Notes under the pieces: generated by a model | What the model saw: only the letters and a program-made list of their open reading frames with translations | What the model was told of the DNA's origin: nothing | Database searches by the model: none | Assembly (NCBI GenBank): GCA_021613335.1 | Contig: JAJTWR010000263.1 | Location: 428,501-492,500 of the forward strand | DNA from: Whitmania pigra | Taxonomy: Eukaryota; Annelida; Clitellata; Hirudinida; Haemopidae | Direction: 5' to 3' | Length of the DNA stretch: 64,000 nucleotides | Position numbers and translations under genes: made by a program | Part shown: piece by piece, positions 54,001 to 64,000 of the stretch | Layout: every line of letters starts with the position of its first letter | How positions within the stretch are numbered: position 1 is the first letter of the stretch

Positions 54001-57000
54001 TCTAATGTTGCTTTATAGACTTGAACTACTGTGGCAGGCACTCTCCCTGCAAAAATGGAGGAGTGTGTCTGAATAGAGCTCCTGATGATTATCACTGCAA
54101 GTGTCCGAATGGATTTGAAGGCAGAAACTGTGATATTGGTTGGTATTTGTGTGTTGCATCACATGCAGTCCTGTTCTCCCTTCTGTGACATGCAATTGTG
54201 TTCTTGCATGACTAAGCTGCAATTGTTCCAGGAATTATTCATTGATTTTCGTTCATCATCTGTTAGATGAATTACGAAGCATTTGATAGAGGTATTGATG
54301 ATTTCAGTGAAACCTGAGGCATGTTGGAAGCATCCCTGCCAGAATGGTGGTAGCTGTGTACAGAGAGATGACAGGGTTGCGTGCCAATGTTCGGAGGGTT
54401 GGCACGGAGAGATGTGTCAAATAAGTAAGTTGCTTCGGATGGTTTTTGAACGTTGTCCACAAATTAGACTCGAACGATGCATTTTTCTCGTGCCGAATAG
54501 CAGATTAATCGAAAATGTCACGTTTTTAGGCTAGCTCCATTCTGGCCGTAAATCAAGTACTTGATAATCTTGTGTCTCAGAGGAGCCTTTGTTTGATTGC
54601 ATGACAATAAATCTGAATTTAGTTCACTCTTTGATTGAAGCTGTTGAAGACTTTCTTTTTGTTTTAAAAGCTTTAGTCATGAGCATCATTCGCCTATTCA
54701 TGACAGATGTGGATGAATGTGCCTCGAGTCCTTGCCAGCACAGGGGCACTTGCATAGATGGGGTGGCCGGTTATCAGTGCCTATGCTCACCAGAGTGGCA
54801 AGGGAAGTGGTGCCAATTGGATGCAGACGAGTGTCAGGGCAGCCCGTGTTTGAATGCCGTTTCTTGCAGAAATGTGATCGGAGACTACTTTTGCAGGTGC
54901 ATTGAAGGGTGGACGGGCAAAAACTGTGAGACGAGTTGGTTTCTGTTTTCTATTGTTGTTCATGATTTTCTGGTGTTTCAATGCGGAAAGTAATGAGAAT
55001 CTCGTTTGGTGCGTTTGAACAGATATTGATGATTGCCACGGTCAGTGCTTCAATGGGGGAACATGTGTGGTGAGTTTTATCTTAAATTAGTTTTAATCTT
55101 CACAAAGTCCAATCCTTATTGTCTAGATGATCATCTACCTGTCTGACACGTTTTTTATTTTATGTTCGCATAAAGCATGAACGAACCAGCCAGATGGATC
55201 TTTCATTAACTTTCAAAACTTATCAAGCATTGTGAGTTATTGTGAATTCACAGGACCTAGTGAATGGCTTCCAGTGCTTGTGCAATGCGGGATTTGAAGG
55301 CTCGTTGTGCGAGATTGAAACAAAGAAGTGCTTGAGTCAACCGTGCATGAATGGAGGATCATGCATTGAATTGAACCATGCCTACAAATGCAAGTGTGCC
55401 CGTGGCTTTAATGGAAGTAATTGTGAGGTTTGTGGCTTTCTCTTTTAAAAGAAAGACCATCTCCTAATCATTGTCATCGGATTGGTTTAAGATGGGATAC
55501 TTGCATTCATTCATGACTCCGACTTTGACATTCTTATGTTCTTTGCAATTATGACATTGTTATGAGATATTATACCCAATTACACACTGTTACACACTAT
55601 CATGCTCTGCTAGACGTTTTCATATTTCTAATTTGTTTTTATTGAGCATAATTACTTGGTTTCATTGTTTTGAAAATGGATGATGGATGATATTCAGGTG
55701 AATGCAGATTACTGTAGTTGTAATCCATGTAAAAATGGTGCAACATGTTTCCTCGCTGGGGAGGGTTACTTCTGCCACTGCCCAGAAGAATTTGAGGGCA
55801 AAGAATGCCAAACAAGGAAGGACAGATGTACACATTCTCTTTGTCAAGGTTAATCAATGTTATTTTGGTTTTAATTATTCTTGTTAAGTAGGTCGTGTGA
55901 GTTTACTAAAGAGAAATGTTAAAATATTTTAATTGCCACTTCATTTCCGAATCACTGATGTGTGCATACATAAAAAATATTATCGATGCTTGTGTGTATG
56001 TGGGGCATGCGTACGTATTGGCATTGAAGATGTCATGACGTTTTGCGATCAATGTTGATTGATGATAAAAAAAATGCTGGCCATCCTTGATTGTCTGACG
56101 AATGACTCAGAGGTAAATGTGCAGACGACTGTGGCATTGAATTATTTAACAAACACAGACCTTGTCGACTTGCTCGAATCACTATGAATCAATATGATTC
56201 CTGTGTCTGCTTATAAAAGAGCCGGGAGGAAATGACTTTTTTCATGTTCTCCACAAAGAATTTTTGCTTCTACTTTTCTTTCTGCTTTTGTTCCATTTAT
56301 TCCTTTGAATGAACCTGATCAATTGAGCATCAATCATTGACCAATCTTTATTAGCATTTTAGAGGCTAGAAGGAAACACATGTTATATTTTGATTGCTTT
56401 TAGTAATTACCTGAAATGTTATTTAACACCTAAACAATTCGTTCCTCGCAACAGTTGTGGACAGCTGCAGCGTTCACGTCTCGACCAACTCCTCGTCGCA
56501 ACACGTCCGATCCAACGTCTGCGGGAGACATGGAAAGTGCATCAGCCTTCCGGCCGGAAGTTTCAGATGCTCCTGCGACCCCGGCTACTCTGGAACTTAC
56601 TGCCACGAAAGTTAGCAACCGCCTACTGATTACTGAGAATCTCCTCGCAGTGCTAAGACTTTGTTTTAGAAGAAAGATCCTCTTTGACGAGTTTGCCGAT
56701 AATTTATGGTTCTCGAGGCTATCAGAGCTAATCTGGATGTTTCATTGTCTCATCAGATATAAATGATTGCGCCAGCAACCCGTGCCTCAACAAAGGAACG
56801 TGCGTCGATGGAATCCAAAGCTTCCAGTGCATCTGCGCAGAAGGATGGGAGGGAGACTTCTGTGAGATGAGTCGGTTTAAAAACAGCTTCTATTTGTTCT
56901 TTCGATGCGAGGATGTTCATAATAACCGTGACAGGTTTTTTAACGGAATGTTTTGTTCGGTGTCATTCATCATCACTAAAAAAATATTTACTATGTTTAT

Positions 57001-58119
57001 ACTATTTATATAGTTTATATAATTATATAGTTTATATAATATTATAGTTTATAGTAATCAATGTTTGGATTATGAAGCATGATAACCTGGAGTTCACGTC
57101 ATTTAATTTTTGGTTGCTGTGAAATCTTAATTGAACCTTATTTAATGAAATGAGTAGAATTGCCGTTTTTCATATGCAGACCAGGATGATTGTGATCCAA
57201 ACCCATGCAGGAACAATGGAGAATGCATTGACATGGTTGCAAGTTTCTTTTGTAAGTGCAAGGATGACTGGAAAGGAAGGACTTGTACTTCAAGTTGGTC
57301 AAAATATTCAACAATTGAACCTTACACATTCAAAATGTTCAACAATTGAACCTTATGCATTCAAAATGTTCAACAATTGAACCTTATACATTCAAAATGT
57401 TCAACAATTGAACCTTATACATTCAAAATGTTCAACAATTGAACCTTATACATTCAAAATGTTTAACAATTGAACCTTATACATTCAAAATGTTCAACAA
57501 TTGACTTTTCATTCATTTAATTGACCTGTTGACCCAAATCAATATTCCTTTGACGGGATGATTGACGTATTAGATTGTATTGTTAGTTTTCACGGTGATA
57601 TGTTTGTCCTTGCGAGTCGACTGGTTTTGACCGAAGGTATTAACCGACGACCGATTACTTGTTGTCATCCATTGGGATTATTAGAGATAAACTAGGATCA
57701 TTGACAATGATCCCTATTGAAGACGAATGTCTAATTTTAGAAACAAGTCACTGTGACAACCAGACTTGTTTATACGGAGGCACATGTGTCAACCTTCCCA
57801 CCTCTTTCTCCTGCATTTGCCCTGATCACATGACTGGAAATATTTGCCATCTCCGTAAGAATTAGTTGTTGTTTAATAATGTCCTCCAATTTGATCGACT
57901 CATTAATTAGTTGAATGATTGGTTAATCCTTGTTTGATTGGTTAGCTATGCTAAAGATTCATGAGCTTAGTTGAAGTGGGGCTTCATAAATAAATACAAC
58001 ACTTCATGCTTTCATATTTTACATTTCTTAGTTTTGAATCGCTTTGCTTCTTAAGATTGGAGGTGATGAAGCTGTTGCTTATTCTGTTGGTAAAACATTC
58101 ATTAGATAATAATAATAAT

Positions 58120-58151
<32 letters not shown>

Positions 58152-60956
58152 ATGTAATAGTAATGCATAATAATAATGATAATGCAAGATAATTAAAAGG
58201 AATGCATCTTCATAATCATTGAAATATGTTCAAACAATGGCCGAGGGTGGCATTTGTTTTGAATCGTCGTGCAAATCTCACGTCCAATCGTCTGATCAAG
58301 CGTACCGAAAGTAAAGTAATGCTTAGTTTTTGACGTTGCCAGCCAAGAACAAAAGTTGTGCTTCTCATCCGTGCCACAACGGTGCGACCTGTGTGAACTC
58401 GGGCGACACATTTACTTGCCTGTGCCCAGAGGGGTTTACCGGGTTGACCTGTATTGAAAACATCAACGAATGCAACCCCTACCCGTGGTAGGTGGAGATG
58501 ATGTTTAGATATTACCACTCATTTGTGCTTGGGTGGTAAAGATTGCCTGTATTTTAATTTTATTTATTTTATGCAATTTTCATATTTATTATAATCATCA
58601 TACTGTAAGTATTTGTCCCTAAAGTTATTGTTTAAAAATGTCGTATTTAATGAACAATGCCTCAATCTCCTTTCAGCTACAACAATGGTAGGTGCATTGA
58701 TGGCATAAACTGGTATCAGTGCGAATGCACCAATGGTTTTGCCGGACCTGAATGCAGGATTAGTAAGGAATTTTGTTCTAATGATTTTAATTGGCCTTAA
58801 TTATGTATAATTAATTATATTACGAATAAAGAGATATGCATGAATGGAGAGAACAAACTTACCTCATTGATAACCGGTCAAATGTTCATGAATTAATTTT
58901 TATGGCATGATTCTGTGTGCAGATTGAATATGTTCTTTCAGTTGTGGAGCAGATTCAAGCAAGGAAGTCTTGCATCTACATGAGGAGGATGTACACCCAT
59001 GGTTTCCAATGGCAGCACGACTGTAACACTTGTTCGTGCAGTGATGGACATGTGACGTGCACGAAGGTGAGGCCAAAAATTGAAAATGACAAATTTTTCC
59101 AATTGTGAAATGAGGAATTTCCATTCAAAATATTTAATTTGTAAACATTGAAACTTCCATATTATCATATTTTATCTCGTCAAAGGTCTGGTGTGGTCCC
59201 GTCAACTGCCTGACTGCCTCTGTGAATTCTTCCGACCCGTCAAACGCTTGTTCATCTGACGAGGTGTGCGTCGTCCAAACTCACTCCATTTGCTTCACTC
59301 GTCCCTGCCACCCCGTCGGGGAGTGTCGGCAGAGCAGGAAGGGCGGAGGGCGTGAACTCACCGCTCCCTCGAACGACGACCTCGTTGGAGTCCAGTGCAG
59401 GCCCAACCTTCCGGTCTCCTCTCTCACCTGCGCTCGGATAACCATCGTCTTCAACAGGAAGCTCACTCCAATCGTATGTAGGCTCTATTTTTCGTGTGTT
59501 TCTACTTCAAGCACCTGTTGAAATTGTGACCAATTTGTTGTTAACTTTCAATTTTGTTTCTGACCGAAGGGCCTGACTGTGGATCACATCTGTCGTGCAC
59601 TGAGGAACCTCGCAGCTACCAAGCAGCTTGCCTTGAACATGACACTCGTCATACTGTGCGACGTACAACTGGGAAACCCAGATGCCATTGAAGTCATGCT
59701 GGTGAGCTAGCTAACATTTAGTAATTCATCTGATATTTAATTATCCAAGTTCTTCTAGTAGGACTGGCACTGATTTGTTGATTTGAGTAACAATTAATTA
59801 ATTAATAAATATGCTATCAATATGTGATTGATCATTTATTTTCTTAATGCAGTCAATATTGGAGTCTGGAGAAAGCTCAGAAGAACTGATCGAAGATGCT
59901 GTTCAGAGGGCCTCCAGTGCTCTGGCGAGAACCATAAGCAGGAAGGAGACCAATGCAACCATCCTTTCGTCTGTCGTCGAAGTCCGAGTGGAAACTGTTG
60001 TCGCCGACCACTCTACTGGTTTGACGTGTCAGTGTTTTCAACAATTACACATGAATACGTGCCCTTATCGTAAAGTTTGTATTGTTGCTATTGTAGTTAT
60101 CTGGGGTTTTCACCCATTGCATGGTGAAGTTAATTTGGCTAACGAAATATTTCTCTTGTTAACTGTGTAGTTTGTTACAGTGCCAGCCTACGTGATTCCT
60201 TCTGTAACCTCCGTAATTGTGGCTGTGGGGATCTTGATAGTGATCCTACTGGTAGTCTGGCACAGGAGGTTTGTCAAGTTGTGCCGTCAAAAAAGAGAGC
60301 AGATGGCTTGTCTCGCGAAAGCGGATCAGACCTCGAAAGACGACGCCCCGAACAACGGATCCGAGCATTGCTTCGGACAGGTCAAGGAGCAGCCCCTGAA
60401 CCGCTACCACAATCCCATCCATTCTAAGCCCCTCCTATTGCAGTCCGACATGCAAATCAAGAGCCACCTGACCAAGGTTTAGTTGTGACATTTTTAACTC
60501 ATTTGCACCTTGTTTACAATGGGTCTTATCACCCAACTATGAGGTGTTCTTCAGTCATCGTTCCGTTCGGTTTATTGACGAGGATGTTTTGTTCAGTTCC
60601 CAATCGAAAAATCAAACAACCTTCTCCCGGAGAATGTACTCAACCTCGAAAAATACGAAGCGAGTCCCGGTGGAAGATTTCAACCGAGGAAAGTCAACAC
60701 GAAGTTTTCGAAGACGATTCCCCCTCCAAGCACTCTGATCTTGGGTTCAAAGACTTCACAGACCTTCGTCTCCGTGGAGAGTCCGACCCCGCCTTCGCCA
60801 TGCCAGTCTTACCTCAAGAACTCACCTGTTTGCCATAAAAATCAAAACACCGAACAATATCTCGAGACAACCAGGAAACTGCTCTCAGACCCCCTCAAAG
60901 ACAACAACGTTGAACTGTCCAGGGCAAGACTCGTCGGCAGAGACATTGCCGTTTAG
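51054..60956 (+). CDS. JAG: Jagged/Serrate Notch ligand
   Basis: Twenty-four exons with closing phases give 1,295 aa: 51054-51261, 51393-51622, 52930-53005, 53109-53360, 53437-53491, 53559-53692, 54019-54138, 54308-54424, 54707-54934, 55023-55069, 55254-55427, 55698-55848, 56455-56610, 56757-56870, 57180-57293, 57741-57854, 58343-58487, 58677-58762, 58942-59066, 59186-59473, 59570-59701, 59853-60018, 60181-60476 and 60597-60956. Order: signal peptide ending RQCHA; MNNL domain ([33 protein letters not shown]); DSL ([20 protein letters not shown]); 15 EGF repeats (about 255-840); cysteine-rich VWC-type region ([23 protein letters not shown]); TM near 1079-1102; cytoplasmic tail of about 190 aa with [13 protein letters not shown]. 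The VWC region separates it from Delta. It is a membrane ligand that activates Notch on neighbouring cells. The EGF-16 of vertebrate JAG1 is absent. Confidence 0.95.
57301..57505 (+). repeat. 31-bp minisatellite inside a Jagged intron
   Basis: Six full 31-base units (AAAATGTTCAACAATTGAAC plus CTTATACATTC) and a 19-base partial unit. Each differs from consensus at no more than three positions. It begins seven bases after the end of exon 15, directly following the splice donor. Confidence 0.97.
58102..58153. repeat. (AAT)n microsatellite in a Jagged intron
   Basis: About 50 bases of AAT units with one break, in the intron before exon 17. Confidence 0.9.
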
Positions 60957-63712
60957 TCTTCGTCTTCGGACGTTAACGATAGAAGTTAACGAATATATTC
61001 CAACGAATGAAGTATTTTTATGAAGTTACCTCATCTATCCAGTTTATTTGTTATTTCATCATTTATTTCAAGTCCCACATTATCATCATGATTTCATCAG
61101 TTTTTAGTCGTTTTAACAATTGACATTTTATATATATATATATATATGCTTTTTCTTTTATTTTGGTTCAAGAGAATGATGGTAGATCACCTTGCTTTGA
61201 GTTTGCCTTTCTGTAAATAACCGATTATTAATATTTGTTGACTCCTAGTCTGAGTGACTCACAGAAGATTTGTTAAATTAGATTTTTTGTTCTGAGTTAA
61301 GAACTTCTAGTTGTTGCGTCTGAACATTCTGCTTATTACGTAACAATACTACATTTTATGTAATAATATTACATATTATGTAAAAACATCATTGCGTAGC
61401 AGACCAATGAGATTGCATCATATTGACCGATGAGTCGATAAGATATGTGTATATTGATGTTGATATATTTTCGTGTTCTTATGAAATGTTCTAGTCAAAT
61501 AGGGCGTGAATCTGTTTGAAATAATATCGAATAATAAGTCGAATTCTTTCGTGTTGTGCACTTTCATCGGAGGCCTCGTTTTTGTGAAGATTTGTGCGTG
61601 GGCAAGTGGGCAGTGGTGGATCGGAACACTTGGGCAGAGTTTTCTGGAGGACTGTCCCACTCATCAATTATTCATGAGATTGTTATCTAGGTCAAGAGGC
61701 GCATTCATACTAATGTTGATCCAGCCGATCAGGAAGCGCTGAATATTAATTAGGAATCGATGCTTTGAGATATGATGTCTGTTGAACACTTATTTGTTTA
61801 TTTATTTGATTAGAGTCCCTTGTGTAACTAAGATGATTTGGACTTAGTTGTGGAACACTCGATTTGTGATCGTGTGTTATTGACTTATATAACATAAAAT
61901 CTTAAAACCATCTTTATCACTTTAAAGATTTTTAAATGCTCTATACATATCTAGTAATTATTTTTATACAGGTGTAGGTTTTAACGAAATTTGGACTGAG
62001 TAAAAGTTTATTTTGTTAAAAATTTAACTTAATAATAAATAATGCCAAGTTAAATTGCGGTCCTAGCACTTATATATGTGATCTATGTCAATGCAAAATT
62101 TGGTTGTCCTAGTTCTCGCAATTATTACGGTTTTCGATTGTAAATTATCGGATAGAGTGCGGATAACCTCACCGTGATAGCCTACAATGATGAAATAGTT
62201 TTGACAAGTATAGTCATTTCAAACCTAAATGCCAACTCTTTTTATTCAAATAATTTCAGTATTTTCAATCATCTTTTTCTTCTGGAGCGCAATAGAGCAG
62301 CTTTTGAATGAAAAGGTTTATCCTGTCTGTAAAATACATTTTTAAGTTTTAATCGTTGCTTCACAATTTCTTAAAATGATAAACAAACCAGATGCCCGTG
62401 TTGCCCATTTGCTTGGTAATCTTCCCTTCACATACACCTGGTAGTATATGGTAGAACAAACGACTACGGCAAAGAACAGCTATGCCGAAGCGACAAAGTT
62501 CGTTATTAATGGAATTAAAGTGAAAATAAAGAGAAACACACTGTAGATTACATGAATTGCTAAAGGCATCTGTGATAAGTGCAAAAATAAAGAAAAAATC
62601 AAAAATAGTTTGAAATTAACAACAATGGCTTATCCTATCATTTAGTTAAACTGAGTTATGCATCAGAGCATTAAATCATTTGAAAATACAACTGACCAAC
62701 TTCTAAGAAACGATTGTTGCTGTGAGTTCATAAAACGAGATCTTCAAAATTAAATTTCTATAAAAACTAATATTAATATTGTTGTTATTTGCTTATTGCT
62801 TGACGAACGTGAAATGAAAATGGTCTCGTTGCAATTAAATAAAAGTTTACCAGCCTTGAATTTGTTGACTTCTCTGCATTCTTCGTTACGCAACTTAATT
62901 CTACGATGTAAATATCCAACAGAGACAAGCAACTCGGATACAAGGGAACTGAATGTGGTGTTGTTCAGCAGATATTTGACTTCAAACATCCAGCTGTACT
63001 GCATAGACAAGAGACCCTGGAAAAACATATAGTAGTATATACATATTTATATATTAATTGTAATTGTAGTGTAATATCAATTTGATTTTAATATGAAATT
63101 ATAATTCATTACAAGTCACCAACTATAACTATGACTGAGACAATGGGAGACACGTATTTGATGTTGATGTATGAGAGACTCGTTGGAAGATGACAGTTTC
63201 TACCTCCGACAAAAGCTAAACTGTTGTTTATTGTTTAATCTTTTTCTTGAGGGTATAACACTTCATTTAATATTGAAAAAAAATTAAGAGAATGAACATC
63301 AGACAGTAATTAAAGAAAAAGAAAAAAGATACAAATTCACTCTTACAATGTTTCACAACTAAAATGATTACAAAGACATCCTAAGAGATAATTCCCGCTT
63401 ATTGACGACCAGTATGAGGCATGAATTTAAGTAGATGTAACTAAATTGAAACACAATAAATTTTATATTATTATTTTATTTTATTATTATGCTTTATTAT
63501 ATAATTTAACGCTTAGTGCGGGATGTTTTGGTAGGAAGTTCTTTTATTTTGGAAGCTAAATCACTCAATTTGTCGAGATGCCAAGATTGATTTTAATACA
63601 ATTGTACAATTCGTTATCTTGATGATGATGAATAAACAACCACAACTTCATTTGATCATTCCGTTGTAACTTTTCTAAATGAAAATATTTAATTTACTTT
63701 TGAACTGACTAC
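60957..63712. other. Jagged 3' UTR and intergenic DNA
   Basis: The Jagged 3' UTR begins here. An (AT)n run lies at 61131-61147. Apart from the weak minus-strand candidate at 62752-63017 and a dispersed repeat near 61800, nothing is recognisable. Confidence 0.6.
62752..63017 (-). other. weak candidate exon, unidentified
   Basis: On the minus strand a TTTTTCCAG acceptor precedes an open frame beginning GLLSMQYSWMFEVKYLLNNT and continuing TFSSLVSELLVSVGYLHRR. The first 40 residues look protein-like; the rest turns AT-rich, so a donor probably lies near 62900. I could not join it to other exons and do not recognise the family. Confidence 0.3.
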
Positions 63713-64000
63713 ATGAAAGACGTCGCCGAAAGACTTGAACAACTCACCGGCATTAATAAGGAACAAAGTCAAATCGAGAAAAAGTTGGAGACTGTAGGAA
63801 GCGGTAAAGTAGGAGGAGATCTGATGGAAAATAAAGTTTCAAAGCTGGAGGAGAAAGTAGAGAGCTTATTAGTCACAGTCGACGCTGACATGACAACCGA
63901 AGCTGGCAGTAAAGGCAAGGGTCTCGCGTGGACAGAAATTGTAAAGAAAAGGGTAGATGCAAAATTGAAAACAAATGAAGACAGAGTACAAGTTGTGGAC
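63713..64000 (+). CDS. start of a coiled-coil ORF, possibly LINE ORF1 (partial)
   Basis: An open frame of 96 codons runs off the window end, starting MKDVAERLEQLTGINKEQSQ after an upstream in-frame stop. It is highly charged with heptad-like spacing (IEKKLETV, NKVSKLEEKVESLL), then a short linker and AWTEIVKKRVDAKL. Codon use is richer in GC than the flanks and no intron is apparent. A coiled coil followed by such a linker is common in LINE ORF1 proteins, so a retrotransposon is my best guess. An ordinary host coiled-coil gene is possible. Confidence 0.5.
   Translation, partial: MKDVAERLEQLTGINKEQSQIEKKLETVGSGKVGGDLMENKVSKLEEKVESLLVTVDADMTTEAGSKGKGLAWTEIVKKRVDAKLKTNEDRVQVVD

Overview
The window is animal nuclear DNA. 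Every multi-exon gene has GT-AG introns, and the products are metazoan: HEY with its YRPW tail, a Jagged/Serrate Notch ligand, tropomyosin, an FHL LIM protein and a peptide-type GPCR. Background DNA is AT-rich with very long ATT/ATG/ATC trinucleotide microsatellites and short introns. This would fit a spiralian such as a leech or other annelid, but the species assignment is inference from general character. I rebuilt the spliced genes by hand. For each I required splice sites and codon phase to close across all exons, and coordinates follow that model. Layout: 1-346 is the last part of an FHL-type LIM gene (+). 3349-5377 is a complete five-exon HEY repressor (-). 9665-12146 is an eight-exon short tropomyosin (-). 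13091-17723 is a 13-exon ZCCHC14/ZCCHC2-type gene (PX-like core plus terminal zinc knuckle, -). 18264-20519 is an intronless short SPT5 (-). 22271-23485 is an intronless eIF4A3 (-), head-to-head with a six-exon eIF4A3 paralogue at 23836-25826 (+). 26400-27175 is FAHD1 (-). 29132-31073 is a five-exon protein with three C2H2 fingers (+). 32092-34837 is a two-exon neuropeptide-type GPCR (-). 34.9-42.8 kb is gene-poor DNA with microsatellites, a LINE 3' scrap and a foldback transposon. 42874-46741 is an eight-exon protein with two NADAR domains and a duplicated Lys/Glu/Asp-rich tail (+). 51054-60956 is a 24-exon Jagged/Serrate ligand (+). The window ends in the start of a coiled-coil ORF that may belong to a LINE. 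The most novel items are the tandem-NADAR protein and a non-autonomous DNA transposon family. The latter has two oppositely oriented copies of 594 and 506 bp, each a foldback of short tandem units around a shared core, each with an exact 9-bp target-site duplication of Mutator type. One copy lies inside an intron of the tandem-NADAR gene. HEY (a Notch target) and Jagged (a Notch ligand) sit about 46 kb apart. The eIF4A3 pair (exon-junction complex and eIF4A family), SPT5 (transcription elongation) and the ZCCHC gene form a cluster of RNA-processing functions, with no evidence of co-regulation beyond proximity.
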